Shown: positions 1-9,681 of the stretch, one piece after another | Layout of the letters: each line of letters opens with the position of its first letter | Numbering within the stretch: the first letter of the stretch is position 1 | DNA from: Nocardiopsis terrae | Lineage (GTDB): Bacteria > Actinomycetota > Actinomycetes > Streptosporangiales > Streptosporangiaceae | Direction: 5' to 3' | DNA length: 64,000 nucleotides | NCBI RefSeq assembly: GCF_014651695.1 | Contig: NZ_BMXJ01000001.1 | Span: 102,845-166,844 of the forward strand | The notes under the pieces: generated by a model | What the model was told of the DNA's origin: nothing | The model's input: only the letters and a program-made list of their open reading frames with translations | The model's database searches: none | Position numbers and translations under genes: made by a program

Positions 1-149
1 GCCTCCGGCAGCCGGAGCACCTTCGCCAGGGCCGCCTCCAGCTCCCCCTGTACGGTGCGCCGGGTCGGCTGGGCGGCCCAACCAGAGAAGTCGGTGCCGT
101 CGTAGGCGATGTCCAGCCGCAGCCGGACGTTCGTTTCGTTCTCGTCCAT
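1..149 (-). CDS. truA: tRNA pseudouridine synthase A, N-terminus (partial)
   Basis: The minus strand encodes [18 protein letters not shown] and continues with [20 protein letters not shown] before running off the left edge. The AYDGT.FSGW.. block and the Q...RTVQ..LE segment are the conserved N-terminus of TruA, which makes pseudouridine at positions 38-40 of tRNA anticodon arms. Only about 49 residues are present and the catalytic Asp lies outside the window. In-frame GTG codons at 155 and 176 are alternative starts. The position after rplQ is the usual actinobacterial order. Confidence 0.85.
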   Translation of the reverse strand, partial: MDENETNVRLRLDIAYDGTDFSGWAAQPTRRTVQGELEAALAKVLRLPE

Positions 150-196
150 CCCCACCCCGATCAGGTAGCCGGGCACCGCAGGCCCCGGAAAAGGAA

Positions 197-226
197 AGTG
201 CCCGACCCCCGCGGGGATCGGGCACT
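197..226 (-). terminator. Intrinsic terminator after rplQ
   Basis: A hairpin pairs AGTGCCCGACCCC with GGGGATCGGGCACT. On the minus strand it is followed by TTTCCTTTT, so it fits a terminator for the rpoA-rplQ transcript. It would leave truA on a separate or read-through transcript. Confidence 0.75.
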
Positions 227-267
227 CGTCGAGCGTGTCGTGCGGGCCTGGGCCCGGCACGTCAGCC

Positions 268-738
268 CTACTTGCTCTCAGAGCTCTCCTCGGTGGCCTC
301 GGGGGCCTCCGCGGCGGTGTCCTCGGCCTTGGCCTCGGCGGGCTCCTCGACGGGAGCGGACGCCGGGGCGGCGGGGGCGCTCAGCGCCTCAACCAGCTCG
401 ATGACCGCCATCGGGGCGTTGTCGCCCTTGCGCGGACCGATCTTGGTGATACGGGTGTAACCACCGGGGCGGTTCTCGAAGCGCGGGCCGATCTCGGTGA
501 AGAGCTCGTGCACGACGGCCTTGTCCGTGATCTTGGTCAGGACCTGGCGACGGGCATGCAGGTCACCGCGCTTGCCGAGGGTGATGAGCTTCTCGGCGTA
601 CGGACGCAGGCGCTTGGCCTTGGCCTCCGTGGTGCGGATGCGGCCGTGCTGGAACAGCGAGGTGGCAAGGTTCGCCAGGATGTGCCGCTCGTGAGCGGGC
701 CCGGAACCCAGACGGGCGCCCTTGGTAGGCGTGGGCAT
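268..738 (-). CDS. rplQ: 50S ribosomal protein L17
   Basis: This 156-residue protein begins [20 protein letters not shown], the standard L17 N-terminus, and carries the body of the family to about residue 118 ([19 protein letters not shown]). The last 35 or so residues are a low-complexity Ala/Glu/Pro tail typical of actinobacterial L17. L17 lies near the peptide exit tunnel. It is the last gene of the rpsM-rpsK-rpoA-rplQ group and is followed by a hairpin terminator. Confidence 0.97.
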   Translation of the reverse strand: MPTPTKGARLGSGPAHERHILANLATSLFQHGRIRTTEAKAKRLRPYAEKLITLGKRGDLHARRQVLTKITDKAVVHELFTEIGPRFENRPGGYTRITKIGPRKGDNAPMAVIELVEALSAPAAPASAPVEEPAEAKAEDTAAEAPEATEESSESK

Positions 739-803
739 GGTGTCGTTCTCCTAGTGATGCGGTCCACGGCCGCACTCGGCCGGGGACCATTGGGCGACGA
801 AGG

Positions 804-1826
804 TCAGTACTGCTCCGTCTCGACGAAGGAGTCACCCTCGTCGTCCTCGGAGCCGTAGGAGTCGGCCGCAGTGCTGGGGTCGAATCCGGGCGGGGAGTCC
901 TTCAGGGACAGGCCCATGTCGATGAGCTTCTGCTTGACCTCATCGATGGACTTGGCACCGAAGTTGCGGATGTCCAACAGGTCCTGCTCGGAGCGGGCAA
1001 CCAGCTCACCAACGCTGTGGATGCCCTCCCGCTTGAGGCAGTTGTAGGACCGGACCGTGAGGTTGAGGTCCTCGATCGGCAGCGCCAGGTCCGCCGCGAG
1101 GGCGGCGTCCGTGGGCGACGGGCCCATGTCGATGCCCTCGGCGTCGACGTTGAGCTCACGCGCCAGACCGAACAGCTCGACCAGGGTCTTGCCCGCGCTG
1201 GCCACGGCGTCACGGGGACGGATGGCCGGCTTGGTCTCGATGTCGACGATCAGGCGGTCGAAGTCGGTGCGCTGCTCGACTCGGGTGGCCTCGACCTTGT
1301 AGGTCACACGCAGCACCGGCGAGTAGATGGAGTCGATCGGGATCCGACCGATCTCCTGGCCCTGCTGCTTGTTCTGCGTCGCGGAGACGTAACCGCGGCC
1401 GCGCTCGACCGTCAGCTCCATCTCCAGCTTGCCCTTACCGTTCAGCGTGGCGAGGTGCAGGTCGGGGTTGTGCACCTCGACACCCGCCGGCGGAGCGATG
1501 TCCGCGGCGGTCACCACGCCGGGGCCCTGCTTGCGCAGGTACATCAGAACCGGCTCGTCGTGCTCGGAGCTGACGACCAGGCCCTTGAGGTTGAGGATCA
1601 TCTCGGTGACGTCCTCCTTGACACCGGGCACGGTGGTGAACTCGTGCTCGACGCCCTCGATGCGGATGCTGGTCACAGCCGCGCCGGGGATGGAGGACAG
1701 CAGGGTACGCCGAAGCGAGTTACCGATGGTGTAACCGAAGCCCGGCTCCAGCGGCTCGATGACAAACCTCGAGCGCAGGTCCGAGACGACTTCCTCGGCG
1801 AGCGTGGGACGCTGTGCGATCAACAT
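804..1826 (-). CDS. rpoA: DNA-directed RNA polymerase subunit alpha
   Basis: This 340-residue protein starts [16 protein letters not shown]. The N-terminal domain needed for dimerisation and beta/beta' assembly covers about residues 1-230 ([20 protein letters not shown] near 30-50). The C-terminal domain that contacts UP elements and activators covers about 250-320 ([23 protein letters not shown]). An acidic tail ending in ETEQY follows. An ATG seven codons upstream is in frame, but its first codons are themselves the GGAAGG ribosome-binding sequence, so the ATG at 1826 was chosen. There is no rpsD between rpsK and rpoA, as in Streptomyces and unlike Mycobacterium. Confidence 0.97.
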   Translation of the reverse strand: MLIAQRPTLAEEVVSDLRSRFVIEPLEPGFGYTIGNSLRRTLLSSIPGAAVTSIRIEGVEHEFTTVPGVKEDVTEMILNLKGLVVSSEHDEPVLMYLRKQGPGVVTAADIAPPAGVEVHNPDLHLATLNGKGKLEMELTVERGRGYVSATQNKQQGQEIGRIPIDSIYSPVLRVTYKVEATRVEQRTDFDRLIVDIETKPAIRPRDAVASAGKTLVELFGLARELNVDAEGIDMGPSPTDAALAADLALPIEDLNLTVRSYNCLKREGIHSVGELVARSEQDLLDIRNFGAKSIDEVKQKLIDMGLSLKDSPPGFDPSTAADSYGSEDDEGDSFVETEQY

Positions 1827-1952
1827 GGTCCGTGTTTTCCCTTCCACATGGCCGTCCGCTATATGACGGCCACCGGATGGGCACCCCCGGAGCGGTGGTG
1901 CCCTCTACTCGGATTCCTACCCTGCCCGCGCGGCCCCCATCCGGGGCCGCGG

Positions 1953-1975
1953 CGGGCGCACCAACGGGGCGCCCG
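1953..1975 (-). other. Inverted repeat in the rpsK-rpoA spacer
   Basis: CGGGCGC (1953-1959) pairs with GCGCCCG (1969-1975) across a 9-nt loop, inside a 179-bp GC-rich spacer. It may be an RNA processing or attenuation hairpin in the alpha operon. There is no U-tract, so termination is not supported. Confidence 0.3.
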
Positions 1976-2005
1976 CGCGGTAGGAGGCGCGGACGCCGGT
2001 GCCGA

Positions 2006-2410
2006 TCAGACGCGGCGGCGCTTCGGCGGGCGGCAGCCGTTGTGCGGAACCGGGGTGACGTCCTGGATGGAGCCCACCTCGAGGCCGGTCGCCTGGAGCG
2101 AACGGATGGCGGTCTCCCGACCCGAACCCGGGCCCTTCACGAAGACGTCGACCTTGCGGACGCCGTGCTCCTGGGCGCGACGGGCAGCGGCCTCGGCGGC
2201 CATCTGCGCGGCGTACGGGGTGGACTTACGCGACCCCTTGAAGCCGACCTGTCCCGAACTGGCCCAAGCGATCACCGCACCGGTGGGGTCGGTGATGCTC
2301 ACAACCGTGTTGTTGAACGTGCTCTTGATGTGAGCGTGCCCGTGGGCAATGTTCTTCTTTTCCTTGCGGCGCACCTTGCGCGCGGCACCCTGACGGCCCT
2401 TAGGCGGCAT
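2006..2410 (-). CDS. rpsK: 30S ribosomal protein S11
   Basis: This 134-residue protein has the S11 core [20 protein letters not shown] (residues 18-37) and the C-terminal [12 protein letters not shown]11 forms part of the platform that lines the mRNA exit region. Its length and motifs are canonical. It sits between rpsM and rpoA. Confidence 0.97.
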   Translation of the reverse strand: MPPKGRQGAARKVRRKEKKNIAHGHAHIKSTFNNTVVSITDPTGAVIAWASSGQVGFKGSRKSTPYAAQMAAEAAARRAQEHGVRKVDVFVKGPGSGRETAIRSLQATGLEVGSIQDVTPVPHNGCRPPKRRRV

Positions 2411-2479
2411 GAGCGAAACTCCCAGAGATCATCGGTCCGTGTGTGTCTTCTCGGACGCGGTTGACAGGTCCGAGTCGGA

Positions 2480-2860
2480 CTACTTCTTGCCGGCCTTCTT
2501 CTTGCCGGCCACGGTCTTCTTCTTGCCCTTGCGGGTACGGGCGTTGGTCTGCGTGCGCTGACCACGGACCGGGAGGCCACGACGGTGGCGGATGCCCTGG
2601 TAGCTCCCGATCTCCATCTTGCGACGGATGTCGGCCTGGACCTCGCGTCGCAGGTCACCCTCGACCTGGTAGTTGGCGTCGATCCACTCGCGCAGCTTGA
2701 CCAGGTCCTCTTCGGACATCTGGTAGACGCGGGTGTTCCCGTCGACGCCGGTGTTCTTCAGCGTTTCGAGGGCGCGGGTACGGCCAACCCCGAAAACGTA
2801 AGTGAGAGCGATCTCCACCCGCTTGTCGCGGGGGAGGTCAACGCCGGCAATACGTGCCAT
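2480..2860 (-). CDS. rpsM: 30S ribosomal protein S13
   Basis: The 126-residue S13 begins [20 protein letters not shown] and ends in a Lys-rich tail ([19 protein letters not shown]) that reaches towards the P-site tRNA. A longer in-frame reading upstream has no family similarity, so the ATG at 2860 is the start. The [16 protein letters not shown] segment is diagnostic. It follows rpmJ and precedes rpsK. Confidence 0.97.
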   Translation of the reverse strand: MARIAGVDLPRDKRVEIALTYVFGVGRTRALETLKNTGVDGNTRVYQMSEEDLVKLREWIDANYQVEGDLRREVQADIRRKMEIGSYQGIRHRRGLPVRGQRTQTNARTRKGKKKTVAGKKKAGKK

Positions 2861-3079
2861 GTGGGCGAGACTCCATCCATGCATGTGCGGAGGTCTGACC
2901 CGTTCCATCCTCTCGTCGCCCAATCGACGAGGCCCCGGCCTCCGACCGGGGGTTCTCCCCCGCACGTCCTCGACGGCGGGAGATCGGAACAGGTTTTCGT
3001 TGTTTCACTTGCCCGGCGGGGAGGTGCTCCCCTACCGGGTCCTCGCTGTGCGGAAGCCGCGGCGAGCGGACCGGGGTGA

Positions 3080-3193
3080 CTAACCCTGGCGCTGCTTGTG
3101 GCGCGGGTCCGAGCAAATGACCATGATCCGTCCGTTACGGCGGATCACGCGGCACTTCGCGCAGATCTTCTTCACGCTCGGCTTGACCTTCAT
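3080..3193 (-). CDS. rpmJ: 50S ribosomal protein L36 (zinc-binding form)
   Basis: A 37-residue protein translates as [20 protein letters not shown] followed by [17 protein letters not shown]. It keeps the three Cys and one His (CAKC, C, H) of the zinc-binding C+ form of L36. It lies 54 bp downstream of infA, the usual bacterial order infA-rpmJ-rpsM. Confidence 0.97.
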   Translation of the reverse strand: MKVKPSVKKICAKCRVIRRNGRIMVICSDPRHKQRQG

Positions 3194-3247
3194 GGTGACT
3201 CCGAACTCATCACATCACCAGTCTTGGGCCGTGCGGCCCCTGACGGG

Positions 3248-3469
3248 CTACTTGTAGCGGTAAACGATGCGCCCGCGCGTGAGGTCGTACGGGCTCAGCT
3301 CCACGACGACCCGGTCGTCGGGGAGAATACGGATGTAGTTCATCCGCATCTTGCCGCTGATGTGGGCAAGGACCGTGTGCTTGTTGTCGAGCTCTACCTT
3401 GAACATAGCGTTGGGTAGCGACTCGACAACGGAACCCTCGATCTCGATGGCGCCGTCTTTCTTCGCCAT
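3248..3469 (-). CDS. infA: Translation initiation factor IF-1
   Basis: This 73-residue OB-fold protein starts [20 protein letters not shown] and ends in [13 protein letters not shown], exactly the family length and pattern. IF-1 binds the 30S A site during initiation. A longer reading frame upstream is not conserved, so the start is the ATG at 3469. Confidence 0.98.
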   Translation of the reverse strand: MAKKDGAIEIEGSVVESLPNAMFKVELDNKHTVLAHISGKMRMNYIRILPDDRVVVELSPYDLTRGRIVYRYK

Positions 3470-3831
3470 GTCCTCCACGCCTCGCTCATCAATTGGTTGA
3501 TCATGACAACCCGACGCGACCCCAGTGGCCTCGCATGACACGAAGGCTCCGGCGATCGCGGTGGACCGGATCGCCAAAGCCGAAACACACTGGAAGCTCG
3601 GGCCAACTGCAAGAGAGCGTACGCCTGTGGAATGACGTGGCACAAAGAAGGCAGACTGACCCAACAGCCCGCGTATGGGCAGTGTCAGTCTATCCCCTTC
3701 GGACAAGTACTCCTAACCGGAGGACGCAGCAGCCTACACCGTCCGCGGCTCGGGCCTGACCGGACGGCGACCTCCCCGCTGACCCCGTCGGGGCCTCACC
3801 ATACAACACGGGTGCGGGGCGTGCCGTTTCC
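3470..3831. promoter_or_regulatory. infA upstream spacer with cruciform-like repeat and candidate -10
   Basis: The 362-bp gap holds no convincing gene. On the minus strand TAGACT (about 3689-3694) is a plausible -10 for infA; the -35 (about TTAGGA) is weak. Overlapping the -10 is an inverted repeat whose arms are AGACTGAC (3653-3660) and GTCAGTCT (3684-3691), enclosing a second GCCC/GGGC stem. If transcription starts just after the -10, the RNA would begin close to this hairpin. Confidence 0.35.
3739..3767 (-). terminator. Candidate terminator after the DUF1707 gene
   Basis: CCGTCCG (3739-3745) and CGGACGG (3761-3767) form a 7-bp stem about 65 bp downstream of the minus-strand DUF1707 gene. 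There is no U-tract, so this is only moderately supported. Confidence 0.4.
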
Positions 3832-4278
3832 TCAGCCCTCGCCCTGCTGCCCGCGCTGGGCGGCGAGCACACCGAAGGTGACCACCGACATCAGGACCCC
3901 CCAGGGGCCGAGCACCCACAGGAACCAGGGATAGTCGGCACCGGTCGTGAAGTAGAGGATCAGCCAGATGGAGAAGCACAGGAGGTTCACGCCCCCGTAG
4001 AGGACCCACGGGACCATGAGCGCCGGGTCGCGCATCCGCAGGGGCGGTACCGAGCTGTCGGAGACGGCGACCCGGCCGATGTCGGCCAGGTCCCGTTCGG
4101 GGAGGTCGGTGGTGACCCTCGCCAGCTCGTCCACGGTCCTGGCTCGGTAGACCTCGCCGAGGCGTTCGGTGAACTCCTCGTGGTCGAGCCGGCCCTGTGC
4201 GAAGTGCTCCTGGAGCAACTGCGCGACACGGTCGCGTTCGGAGTCGGACGAACGCATCGACGGCGCCGGATCGGACAC
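3832..4278 (-). CDS. DUF1707 (SHOCT-like) membrane protein
   Basis: This 148-residue protein has an N-terminal MRSSDSERDRVAQLLQEHFA block followed by GRLDHEEFTERL..., the DUF1707 signature. It has two transmembrane segments (about 85-110 and 115-140). The GTG start at 4278 follows GAGGTG at a good distance. DUF1707 proteins are common in actinobacteria; their role is unknown. It lies between map and infA, on the same strand, with its own spacer on each side. Confidence 0.75.
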   Translation of the reverse strand: MSDPAPSMRSSDSERDRVAQLLQEHFAQGRLDHEEFTERLGEVYRARTVDELARVTTDLPERDLADIGRVAVSDSSVPPLRMRDPALMVPWVLYGGVNLLCFSIWLILYFTTGADYPWFLWVLGPWGVLMSVVTFGVLAAQRGQQGEG

Positions 4279-4362
4279 TGCGCACACCTCGCCTCTACAG
4301 CCGTGAGTGGTCGCATCCCCGCCCCGCCCGGTCACCGGAGGGGCCGGGAGACGGGCCCGCCG

Positions 4363-5187
4363 TCACCAGGTCGGTTGGACGAACCCCATACGGGAGATTT
4401 TATCGCGGTTCGACTCGCGCGCAGTCAGCACCATAGGGCCGTCCGCGGTGATCGCGACGGTGTGCTCGAAGTGGGCGGCGCGGCCGCCGTCCCGGGTGAC
4501 GACGGTCCAGCCGTCGTCGAGCTCCACCACATCGTGCCCGCCGAGCGTGGTCATCGGCTCGATCGCCAGGCACATGCCCTCGACCAGCCGCATGCCGCGG
4601 CCCTTCTTCCCGTAGTTCAGCACGTGCGGGTCCATGTGCATCTCGGTCCCGATGCCGTGGCCGCCGTACTCGCGTACGTTGCCGTAGTCACCGTTGGCGC
4701 GGATGTGACCGCCGATCGCGTGGCCGATGTCCCCCAGGCGCATGCCCGGGCGCATCTGCGCGATCCCCTGCCACATGGACTCCTCGCACACGTCCATCAT
4801 CGCGAGGTCCTCGGGCCGGCCCTCGCCGACCGCGATGGTGACCGCCGAGTCGCCGTGCCAGCCGTCGAGGATGGCGCCGCAGTCGACGGAGATGATGTCA
4901 CCCTCGACCAGAGTGCGCTCGGCGCTCGGGATGCCGTGCACGACCTCCTCGTTCACCGAGGCGCAGATCGAACCGGGGAAGCCGTGGTAGCCCTTGAACG
5001 AGGGGACGGCCCCGGCGTCCCGGATGACCTTCTCCGCGACCGCGTCCAGTTCGAGGGTGGACACCCCGGGCCGCACCGCGGCCCGGAGGGTGTCCAGGGC
5101 GCGGGCCACGACCTGGCCCGCCGCCCTCATCTTGGCGATCTGCTCCGGCGTCTTGATCTGCACGCTCGGATCCGCCTTTCGAAACAT
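4363..5187 (-). CDS. map: Methionine aminopeptidase, type I
   Basis: This 274-residue enzyme removes the initiator Met from nascent proteins. Metal-ligand motifs of the pita-bread fold are visible: VDCGAILDGWHGDSA (two Asp), GGHGIG (His), AIEPM (Glu) and FEHTVAI (Glu). The start ATG at 5187 overlaps the adk stop as TGATG, so the two genes are translationally coupled. A much longer frame upstream lies inside adk and is not real. Confidence 0.96.
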   Translation of the reverse strand: MFRKADPSVQIKTPEQIAKMRAAGQVVARALDTLRAAVRPGVSTLELDAVAEKVIRDAGAVPSFKGYHGFPGSICASVNEEVVHGIPSAERTLVEGDIISVDCGAILDGWHGDSAVTIAVGEGRPEDLAMMDVCEESMWQGIAQMRPGMRLGDIGHAIGGHIRANGDYGNVREYGGHGIGTEMHMDPHVLNYGKKGRGMRLVEGMCLAIEPMTTLGGHDVVELDDGWTVVTRDGGRAAHFEHTVAITADGPMVLTARESNRDKISRMGFVQPTW

Positions 5188-5846
5188 CAGGCCGCCGACC
5201 GCTTCTCGGCGATGGCGGCCTTCGCGCGGGCCGTCACCTCCGCCACGGACCCCGTGGCGGCGATGGTGGCCAGCAGGCCTTCCGCGGCGTAGAACTCCAC
5301 CAGCGGCGCGGTCTGCTCGCGGTAGACCTTCAGGCGGTGCCTGATGGTCTCCTCGCGGTCGTCCTCGCGCTGGTACAGCTCGGCGCCCTCGTTGTCGCAC
5401 TTGCCCTCGCTGCGCGGGGCGTCGTACTCGACGTGGTACACCCGGCCGCACTCGGGGCAGGAACGGCGCCCCGAGAGGCGCTTGACGACCTCCTCCTCGT
5501 CGACCCTCAGCTCCAGGACGACGTCCAGGCCGCTGCCCAGGTCGGAGAGCATCCCCTTGAGGGTCTGCGCCTGGGGGACGTTGCGGGGGAAGCCGTCGAG
5601 GAGGAAGCCCTCCGTCGCGTCGTCCTGGGCCAGTCGGTCCTTGACCATGGCGTTCGTGACCTCGTCGGGGACGAGGTCGCCACGGTCCATGAACTCCTTG
5701 GCCTTCTTGCCGAGTTCCGTACCACCGCTGACGTTGGCCCGGAAGATGTCACCCGTGGACACCTTCGGCACCGACAGCTCTTCCGCGAGGATCTGGGCCT
5801 GGGTGCCCTTGCCGGCCCCAGGCGGCCCCACCAATACTGCACGCAT
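5187..5846 (-). CDS. adk: Adenylate kinase
   Basis: This 219-residue enzyme converts AMP + ATP to 2 ADP. The P-loop [10 protein letters not shown] is at residues 7-16, with DGFPRN in the middle. It has the long LID form with a zinc-site pattern CPEC...C..E: three Cys plus an acidic fourth position, as in Gram-positive enzymes. Its ATG directly abuts the secY stop (TAA then ATG with no gap), and its ribosome-binding site GAAGG lies inside the secY end. Confidence 0.97.
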   Translation of the reverse strand: MRAVLVGPPGAGKGTQAQILAEELSVPKVSTGDIFRANVSGGTELGKKAKEFMDRGDLVPDEVTNAMVKDRLAQDDATEGFLLDGFPRNVPQAQTLKGMLSDLGSGLDVVLELRVDEEEVVKRLSGRRSCPECGRVYHVEYDAPRSEGKCDNEGAELYQREDDREETIRHRLKVYREQTAPLVEFYAAEGLLATIAATGSVAEVTARAKAAIAEKRSAA

Positions 5847-7160
5847 TTATCGCAGAAAACCTTCGTAGTTCCTCTGCTGGAGGTGACTCTCGATCTGCTT
5901 CACCGTGTCCAGCCCGACACCCACCATGATCAGGATGCTCGTCCCGCCGAAGGGGAAGTTCATGTCGGCGCCGGTGGCACCGAGAGCAACCATGGGCAGG
6001 AGAGCGATCACACCCAGGTACAGAGAGCCGGGGGTCGTCAGTCGAGTCAAGACGTAGTCGAGGTACTCGGCGGTCGGACGCCCTGGTCGGATACCCGGGA
6101 TGAACCCACCGTACTTCTTCATGTTGTCGGCGACCTCAGTGGGGTTGAAGGTAATCGCCACATAGAAGAACGCGAACCCGATGATCATGACGAAGAAGGT
6201 CGCCATGTAGACGGGGTGGGTGCCCGTGAGGAAGTAGGTCTGGAAGAACTGGGCCACCGGGTGGGTGGAGTCCTGACCGATCAGACCGACGACCAACTGC
6301 GGAAGGTACAGCAGCGAGGAGGCGAAGATCACGGGGATGATGCCCGCCTGGTTGACCTTCAGGGGGATGTAGGTCGAGCTGCCGCCGTACATGCGGCGGC
6401 CGACCATCCGCTTGGCGTACTGGACCGGGATGCGGCGCTGGGCCTGCTCCATGAACACCACGGCGGTGATCAGGGCCAGACCCGCGATGCAGATGATGAT
6501 GAAGATCCAGACCGACCGCTCCTCGTACATCCCCATGATCGAGGCCGGGAACATCGCGATGACCTGGGTGAAGATCAGCAGGGACATACCGTTGCCGACA
6601 CCGCGCTCGGTGATCAGCTCACCCATCCACATGATGATCGCGGTACCCGCGGTCATCACGAAGACGATCGTCACCATGGTGATGATGTCCTGGTTGGGCA
6701 TGTACGTCGACGGGGAGATCGAGTTCTGGAAGAGGGCGCCGGTGCGGGCCATGGCCACGATGGAGGTGGCCTGGAGCACGGCGAGCATGAGGGTCAGATA
6801 GCGGGTGTATTGGGTGATCTTGCTCTGTCCGGCCTGGCCCTCCTTCTTGAGGGCCTCCAGACGGGGGATCACCACCGTGAGCAGGTTGATGATGATGCTC
6901 GCGGTGATGTACGGCATGACCCCGAGCGCGAACACCGCAAGTTGCAGCAGCGCGCCGCCGCTGAACAGGTTCACCAGGGCGTAGACACCGGACTGGTCCT
7001 GCGCGGTGATGAACTCCATCTGGTCCCGGATCGCCGCCGAGTCGATGCCCGGAGCGGGAATCACCGAACCCAGCCGGAAGATCGTCAGGATGAACAGTGT
7101 GAACAGCAGCTTATTGCGCAGGTCGGGCGTGCGGAATGCACGAACGAACGCACCTAGCAC
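5847..7160 (-). CDS. secY: Preprotein translocase subunit SecY
   Basis: This 437-residue protein has the expected ten membrane segments and starts MLGAFVRAFRTPDLRNKLLF. Typical SecY pieces include GIIPVIFASSLL and FNPTEVADNMKKYGGFIPGI. It forms the SecYEG channel with SecE (secE at 38.3 kb). It opens the secY-adk-map operon and is separated from rplO by a terminator-like hairpin, so it probably has its own promoter. Confidence 0.97.
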   Translation of the reverse strand: MLGAFVRAFRTPDLRNKLLFTLFILTIFRLGSVIPAPGIDSAAIRDQMEFITAQDQSGVYALVNLFSGGALLQLAVFALGVMPYITASIIINLLTVVIPRLEALKKEGQAGQSKITQYTRYLTLMLAVLQATSIVAMARTGALFQNSISPSTYMPNQDIITMVTIVFVMTAGTAIIMWMGELITERGVGNGMSLLIFTQVIAMFPASIMGMYEERSVWIFIIICIAGLALITAVVFMEQAQRRIPVQYAKRMVGRRMYGGSSTYIPLKVNQAGIIPVIFASSLLYLPQLVVGLIGQDSTHPVAQFFQTYFLTGTHPVYMATFFVMIIGFAFFYVAITFNPTEVADNMKKYGGFIPGIRPGRPTAEYLDYVLTRLTTPGSLYLGVIALLPMVALGATGADMNFPFGGTSILIMVGVGLDTVKQIESHLQQRNYEGFLR

Positions 7161-7235
7161 GTCTCCTCCTGCGCGGCTTCGGCGGCGGAACGGGTTCCAG
7201 ACATCGCGGCCGATCCTGAATCGTCGTAGAACGTC

Positions 7236-7260
7236 AGCACCGGGCCTGTCGCCCGGTGCT
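7236..7260 (-). promoter_or_regulatory. secY: Hairpin in the secY 5' leader
   Basis: AGCACCGGGC (7236-7245) pairs perfectly with GCCCGGTGCT (7251-7260) over a 5-nt loop, 76 bp upstream of the secY ATG. No U-tract follows on the minus strand. It may be a second weak terminator for rplO or a structured leader. Confidence 0.4.
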
Positions 7261-7370
7261 CGGAAGTACTCACATTACGTCAAGCGGGGAGCTCAAACAG
7301 ATGGCACTGTAACAGTCATCACCCGACGAAGGGGTTCGTGAGGCATAACGATCAACACTCACAACACACA

Positions 7371-7418
7371 GGGGCGCCCGCCGGCAGGCCCTTCTCGGAC
7401 CTACCGGGCGGGCGCCCC
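7371..7418 (-). terminator. Strong hairpin after rplO (end of spc operon)
   Basis: GGGGCGCCCGCC (7371-7382) and GGCGGGCGCCCC (7407-7418) form a perfect 12-bp stem beginning 24 nt after the rplO stop. The following minus-strand bases are TGTGTGTTGTG. It divides the classical spc operon between rplO and secY. Confidence 0.7.
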
Positions 7419-7441
7419 CAGTGCGCATCGTAGGGAGAACC

Positions 7442-7906
7442 CTACAGCTCGGTGACAGTGCCGCCGGCGGCGGTGATCTTCTCCTTCGCCGAGCCGGAGA
7501 ACGCGTTCGCGCTCACCTGCACGGCGACGGTGATCTCACCCGTGCCCAGCACCTTGACGGGCTGGTTCTTGCGAACCGCGCCCTTGGCGACCAGGCCCTC
7601 GACGGTGACCTCGCCACCCTCGGGGTAGAGCTCGCTCAGCCGGTCCAGGTTGACGACCTGGTAGGTCGTCTTGAACCGGGCGTTGCTGAAGCCCTTGAGC
7701 TTCGGGATCCGGCGGATGAGGGGCATCTGCCCACCCTCGAAACCGGGTCGGACGGTGTTACGAGCCTTCGTGCCCTTGGTGCCGCGACCAGCCGTCTTGC
7801 CCTTGGAAGCCTCGCCGCGACCCTTGCGGATCTTGGCCTTGTTGGCACCCGGGGCGGGACGCAGGTGGTGCAGCTTGAGCAGCTCGTCGGGGTTGTAGTC
7901 GCTCAT
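7442..7906 (-). CDS. rplO: 50S ribosomal protein L15
   Basis: This 154-residue protein carries [20 protein letters not shown] (residues 12-31) and the [13 protein letters not shown] block of L15, an assembly protein that binds 23S rRNA. Its first codons overlap the rpmD stop by 4 nt (ATGA), indicating coupled translation. It is the last gene before the terminator-like hairpin. Confidence 0.97.
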   Translation of the reverse strand: MSDYNPDELLKLHHLRPAPGANKAKIRKGRGEASKGKTAGRGTKGTKARNTVRPGFEGGQMPLIRRIPKLKGFSNARFKTTYQVVNLDRLSELYPEGGEVTVEGLVAKGAVRKNQPVKVLGTGEITVAVQVSANAFSGSAKEKITAAGGTVTEL

Positions 7907-8088
7907 TCTGCGACCTCCTCGACAGTGACGAGGTGCGAGACGATCGTGATCTGCCCGCGAACCTCAGGGCGGTCCTCACGGACGGTGGACTTACCGATCC
8001 GACCCAGGCCCAGCGACTGGAGAGCAGCGTGCTGCTTCACCTTGCCGCCGATCTTGGAACGGGTCTGCGTGATCTTGATCTTGGCCAT
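7903..8088 (-). CDS. rpmD: 50S ribosomal protein L30
   Basis: This 61-residue protein ([20 protein letters not shown]...) has canonical L30 length and includes [16 protein letters not shown]. It lies 2 bp after rpsE and overlaps rplO by 4 nt. Confidence 0.97.
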   Translation of the reverse strand: MAKIKITQTRSKIGGKVKQHAALQSLGLGRIGKSTVREDRPEVRGQITIVSHLVTVEEVAE

Positions 8089-8090
8089 GA

Positions 8091-8693
8091 TCAGGCTCCT
8101 GCCTTCGCCTCAGAGCGAGCGCGCAGCATGGCAGCCGGGGCCACATCCTCGATCGGCAGACCACGGCGGGCCGCGATCTCCTCAGGCTGGTTGAGGCCCT
8201 TGAGCGCCGCCACCGTGGCGTGCACGATGTTCAGCGGGTTGGACGAACCGAGCGACTTGCTCAGAATGTCGTGAATGCCGGCGCACTCCAGGACGGCGCG
8301 CACGGGACCACCGGCGATAACACCGGTACCCGGGGCGGCCGGACGGAGCAGGACGACGCCGGCGGCTTCCTCGCCCTGGACCCGGTGCGTGATCGTGCCC
8401 TGGATGCGGGGGACGCGGAAGAAGTTCTTCTTCGCCTCCTCGACACCCTTGGCGATCGCGGCCGGAACTTCCTTGGCCTTGCCGTAACCGACACCCACCA
8501 TGCCGTTGCCGTCTCCGACGACGACGAGCGCGGTGAAGGAGAAGCGACGGCCGCCCTTGACGACCTTCGCGACCCGGTTGATGGTCACGACCTTCTCGAT
8601 GTAGGAGACACCCTTGTCTGCGGCGCCGCCGCGGCGATCGTCACGGCGATCACGCCGCTCGCCACCGGCGCCGCGCCGCGGTGCTGCAGCCAT
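8091..8693 (-). CDS. rpsE: 30S ribosomal protein S5
   Basis: This 200-residue protein has an Arg/Asp-rich N-terminal extension (residues 1-28) before the S5 core [40 protein letters not shown] follows. S5 helps decoding accuracy and mRNA unwinding at the entry site. The gene sits between rplR and rpmD in the standard spc order. Confidence 0.97.
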   Translation of the reverse strand: MAAAPRRGAGGERRDRRDDRRGGAADKGVSYIEKVVTINRVAKVVKGGRRFSFTALVVVGDGNGMVGVGYGKAKEVPAAIAKGVEEAKKNFFRVPRIQGTITHRVQGEEAAGVVLLRPAAPGTGVIAGGPVRAVLECAGIHDILSKSLGSSNPLNIVHATVAALKGLNQPEEIAARRGLPIEDVAPAAMLRARSEAKAGA

Positions 8694-8744
8694 CAGTGGT
8701 TCCTCTTCTCGTGGTTGTTCTTCGCCAGTACAGAGGTCATCGAA

Positions 8745-9125
8745 CTAGAACTCCAGACCGCCCTCGCGCGCCGCGTCGGCGAGCTTGGCGATACGACCGG
8801 CGTAGCGGTTACCGCCACGGTCGAAGACGACCGCGGTGATACCGGCGTCCTTCGCGCGCTGCGCGACGAGCTCACCGACCTTGACGGACTTGTCGGACTT
8901 GGTGCCCTCGGCGCCACGCACGTCGGTCTCAACGCTGGAGGCGGCGACCAGGGTGTGACCCCTCGTGTCGTCGATCACCTGCGCGACGATGTGCTTGGAG
9001 GAGCGGAACACGGCCAGGCGGGGACGCTCGGCGGTGCCCACGACCCTCTTGCGCACGCGGAACTGGCGGCGCTTACGAGCGGTGGTGGCCTTCGCGGTGC
9101 GCTTACGGCTCACGGTGATGCCCAT
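8745..9125 (-). CDS. rplR: 50S ribosomal protein L18
   Basis: This 126-residue protein contains [20 protein letters not shown] and ends [13 protein letters not shown], both characteristic of L18, which binds 5S rRNA. It lies 2 bp after rplF. Confidence 0.97.
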   Translation of the reverse strand: MGITVSRKRTAKATTARKRRQFRVRKRVVGTAERPRLAVFRSSKHIVAQVIDDTRGHTLVAASSVETDVRGAEGTKSDKSVKVGELVAQRAKDAGITAVVFDRGGNRYAGRIAKLADAAREGGLEF

Positions 9126-9127
9126 GC

Positions 9128-9664
9128 CTACTTACCAGCCTTTCCGGCCTTGCGGCGGATGTGCTCACCCTTGTACCGCACGCCCTTGGCCTTGTACGGG
9201 TCAGGCTTGCGCAGACCGCGGATGTTCGCGGCGACCTGGCCCACCAGCTGCTTGTCGATACCCTCGACGTGGAGGAGGGTCGGCTTCTCCACTCGGAAGG
9301 TGATGCCCTGCGGGGGTTCCACGACGACCGGGTGGCTGTAGCCCAGCGAGAACTCCAGGTTGGAGCCGCGGGCCTGGACGCGGTAACCCACACCGTGGAT
9401 CTCCAGCGTCTTGGCGTAACCCTTGGAGACACCCTCGACGAGGTTCGCGACCAGTGCGCGGGTCAGCCCGTGCAGCGACCGGTTCTCCGGCTTGTCGTCG
9501 GGACGCACCACCGTGACGATGCCGTCCTCGAAGGAGGCGGTGATCGGCTCGGCGATCGTGTGCTTCAGTTCGCCCTTCGGCCCCTTGACAGTGACGTCTT
9601 GCCCGTTAATCGTGACTTCGACGCCCTTGGGGACCGAGAGCGGCAGTCGACCGATTCGCGACAT
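9128..9664 (-). CDS. rplF: 50S ribosomal protein L6
   Basis: This 178-residue protein starts [20 protein letters not shown] and ends with the L6 signature [21 protein letters not shown]6 sits at the base of the L7/L12 stalk near the sarcin-ricin loop. Length and both domains are normal. Confidence 0.97.
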   Translation of the reverse strand: MSRIGRLPLSVPKGVEVTINGQDVTVKGPKGELKHTIAEPITASFEDGIVTVVRPDDKPENRSLHGLTRALVANLVEGVSKGYAKTLEIHGVGYRVQARGSNLEFSLGYSHPVVVEPPQGITFRVEKPTLLHVEGIDKQLVGQVAANIRGLRKPDPYKAKGVRYKGEHIRRKAGKAGK

Positions 9665-9681
9665 GCTTCAGTCTCTCCCTA

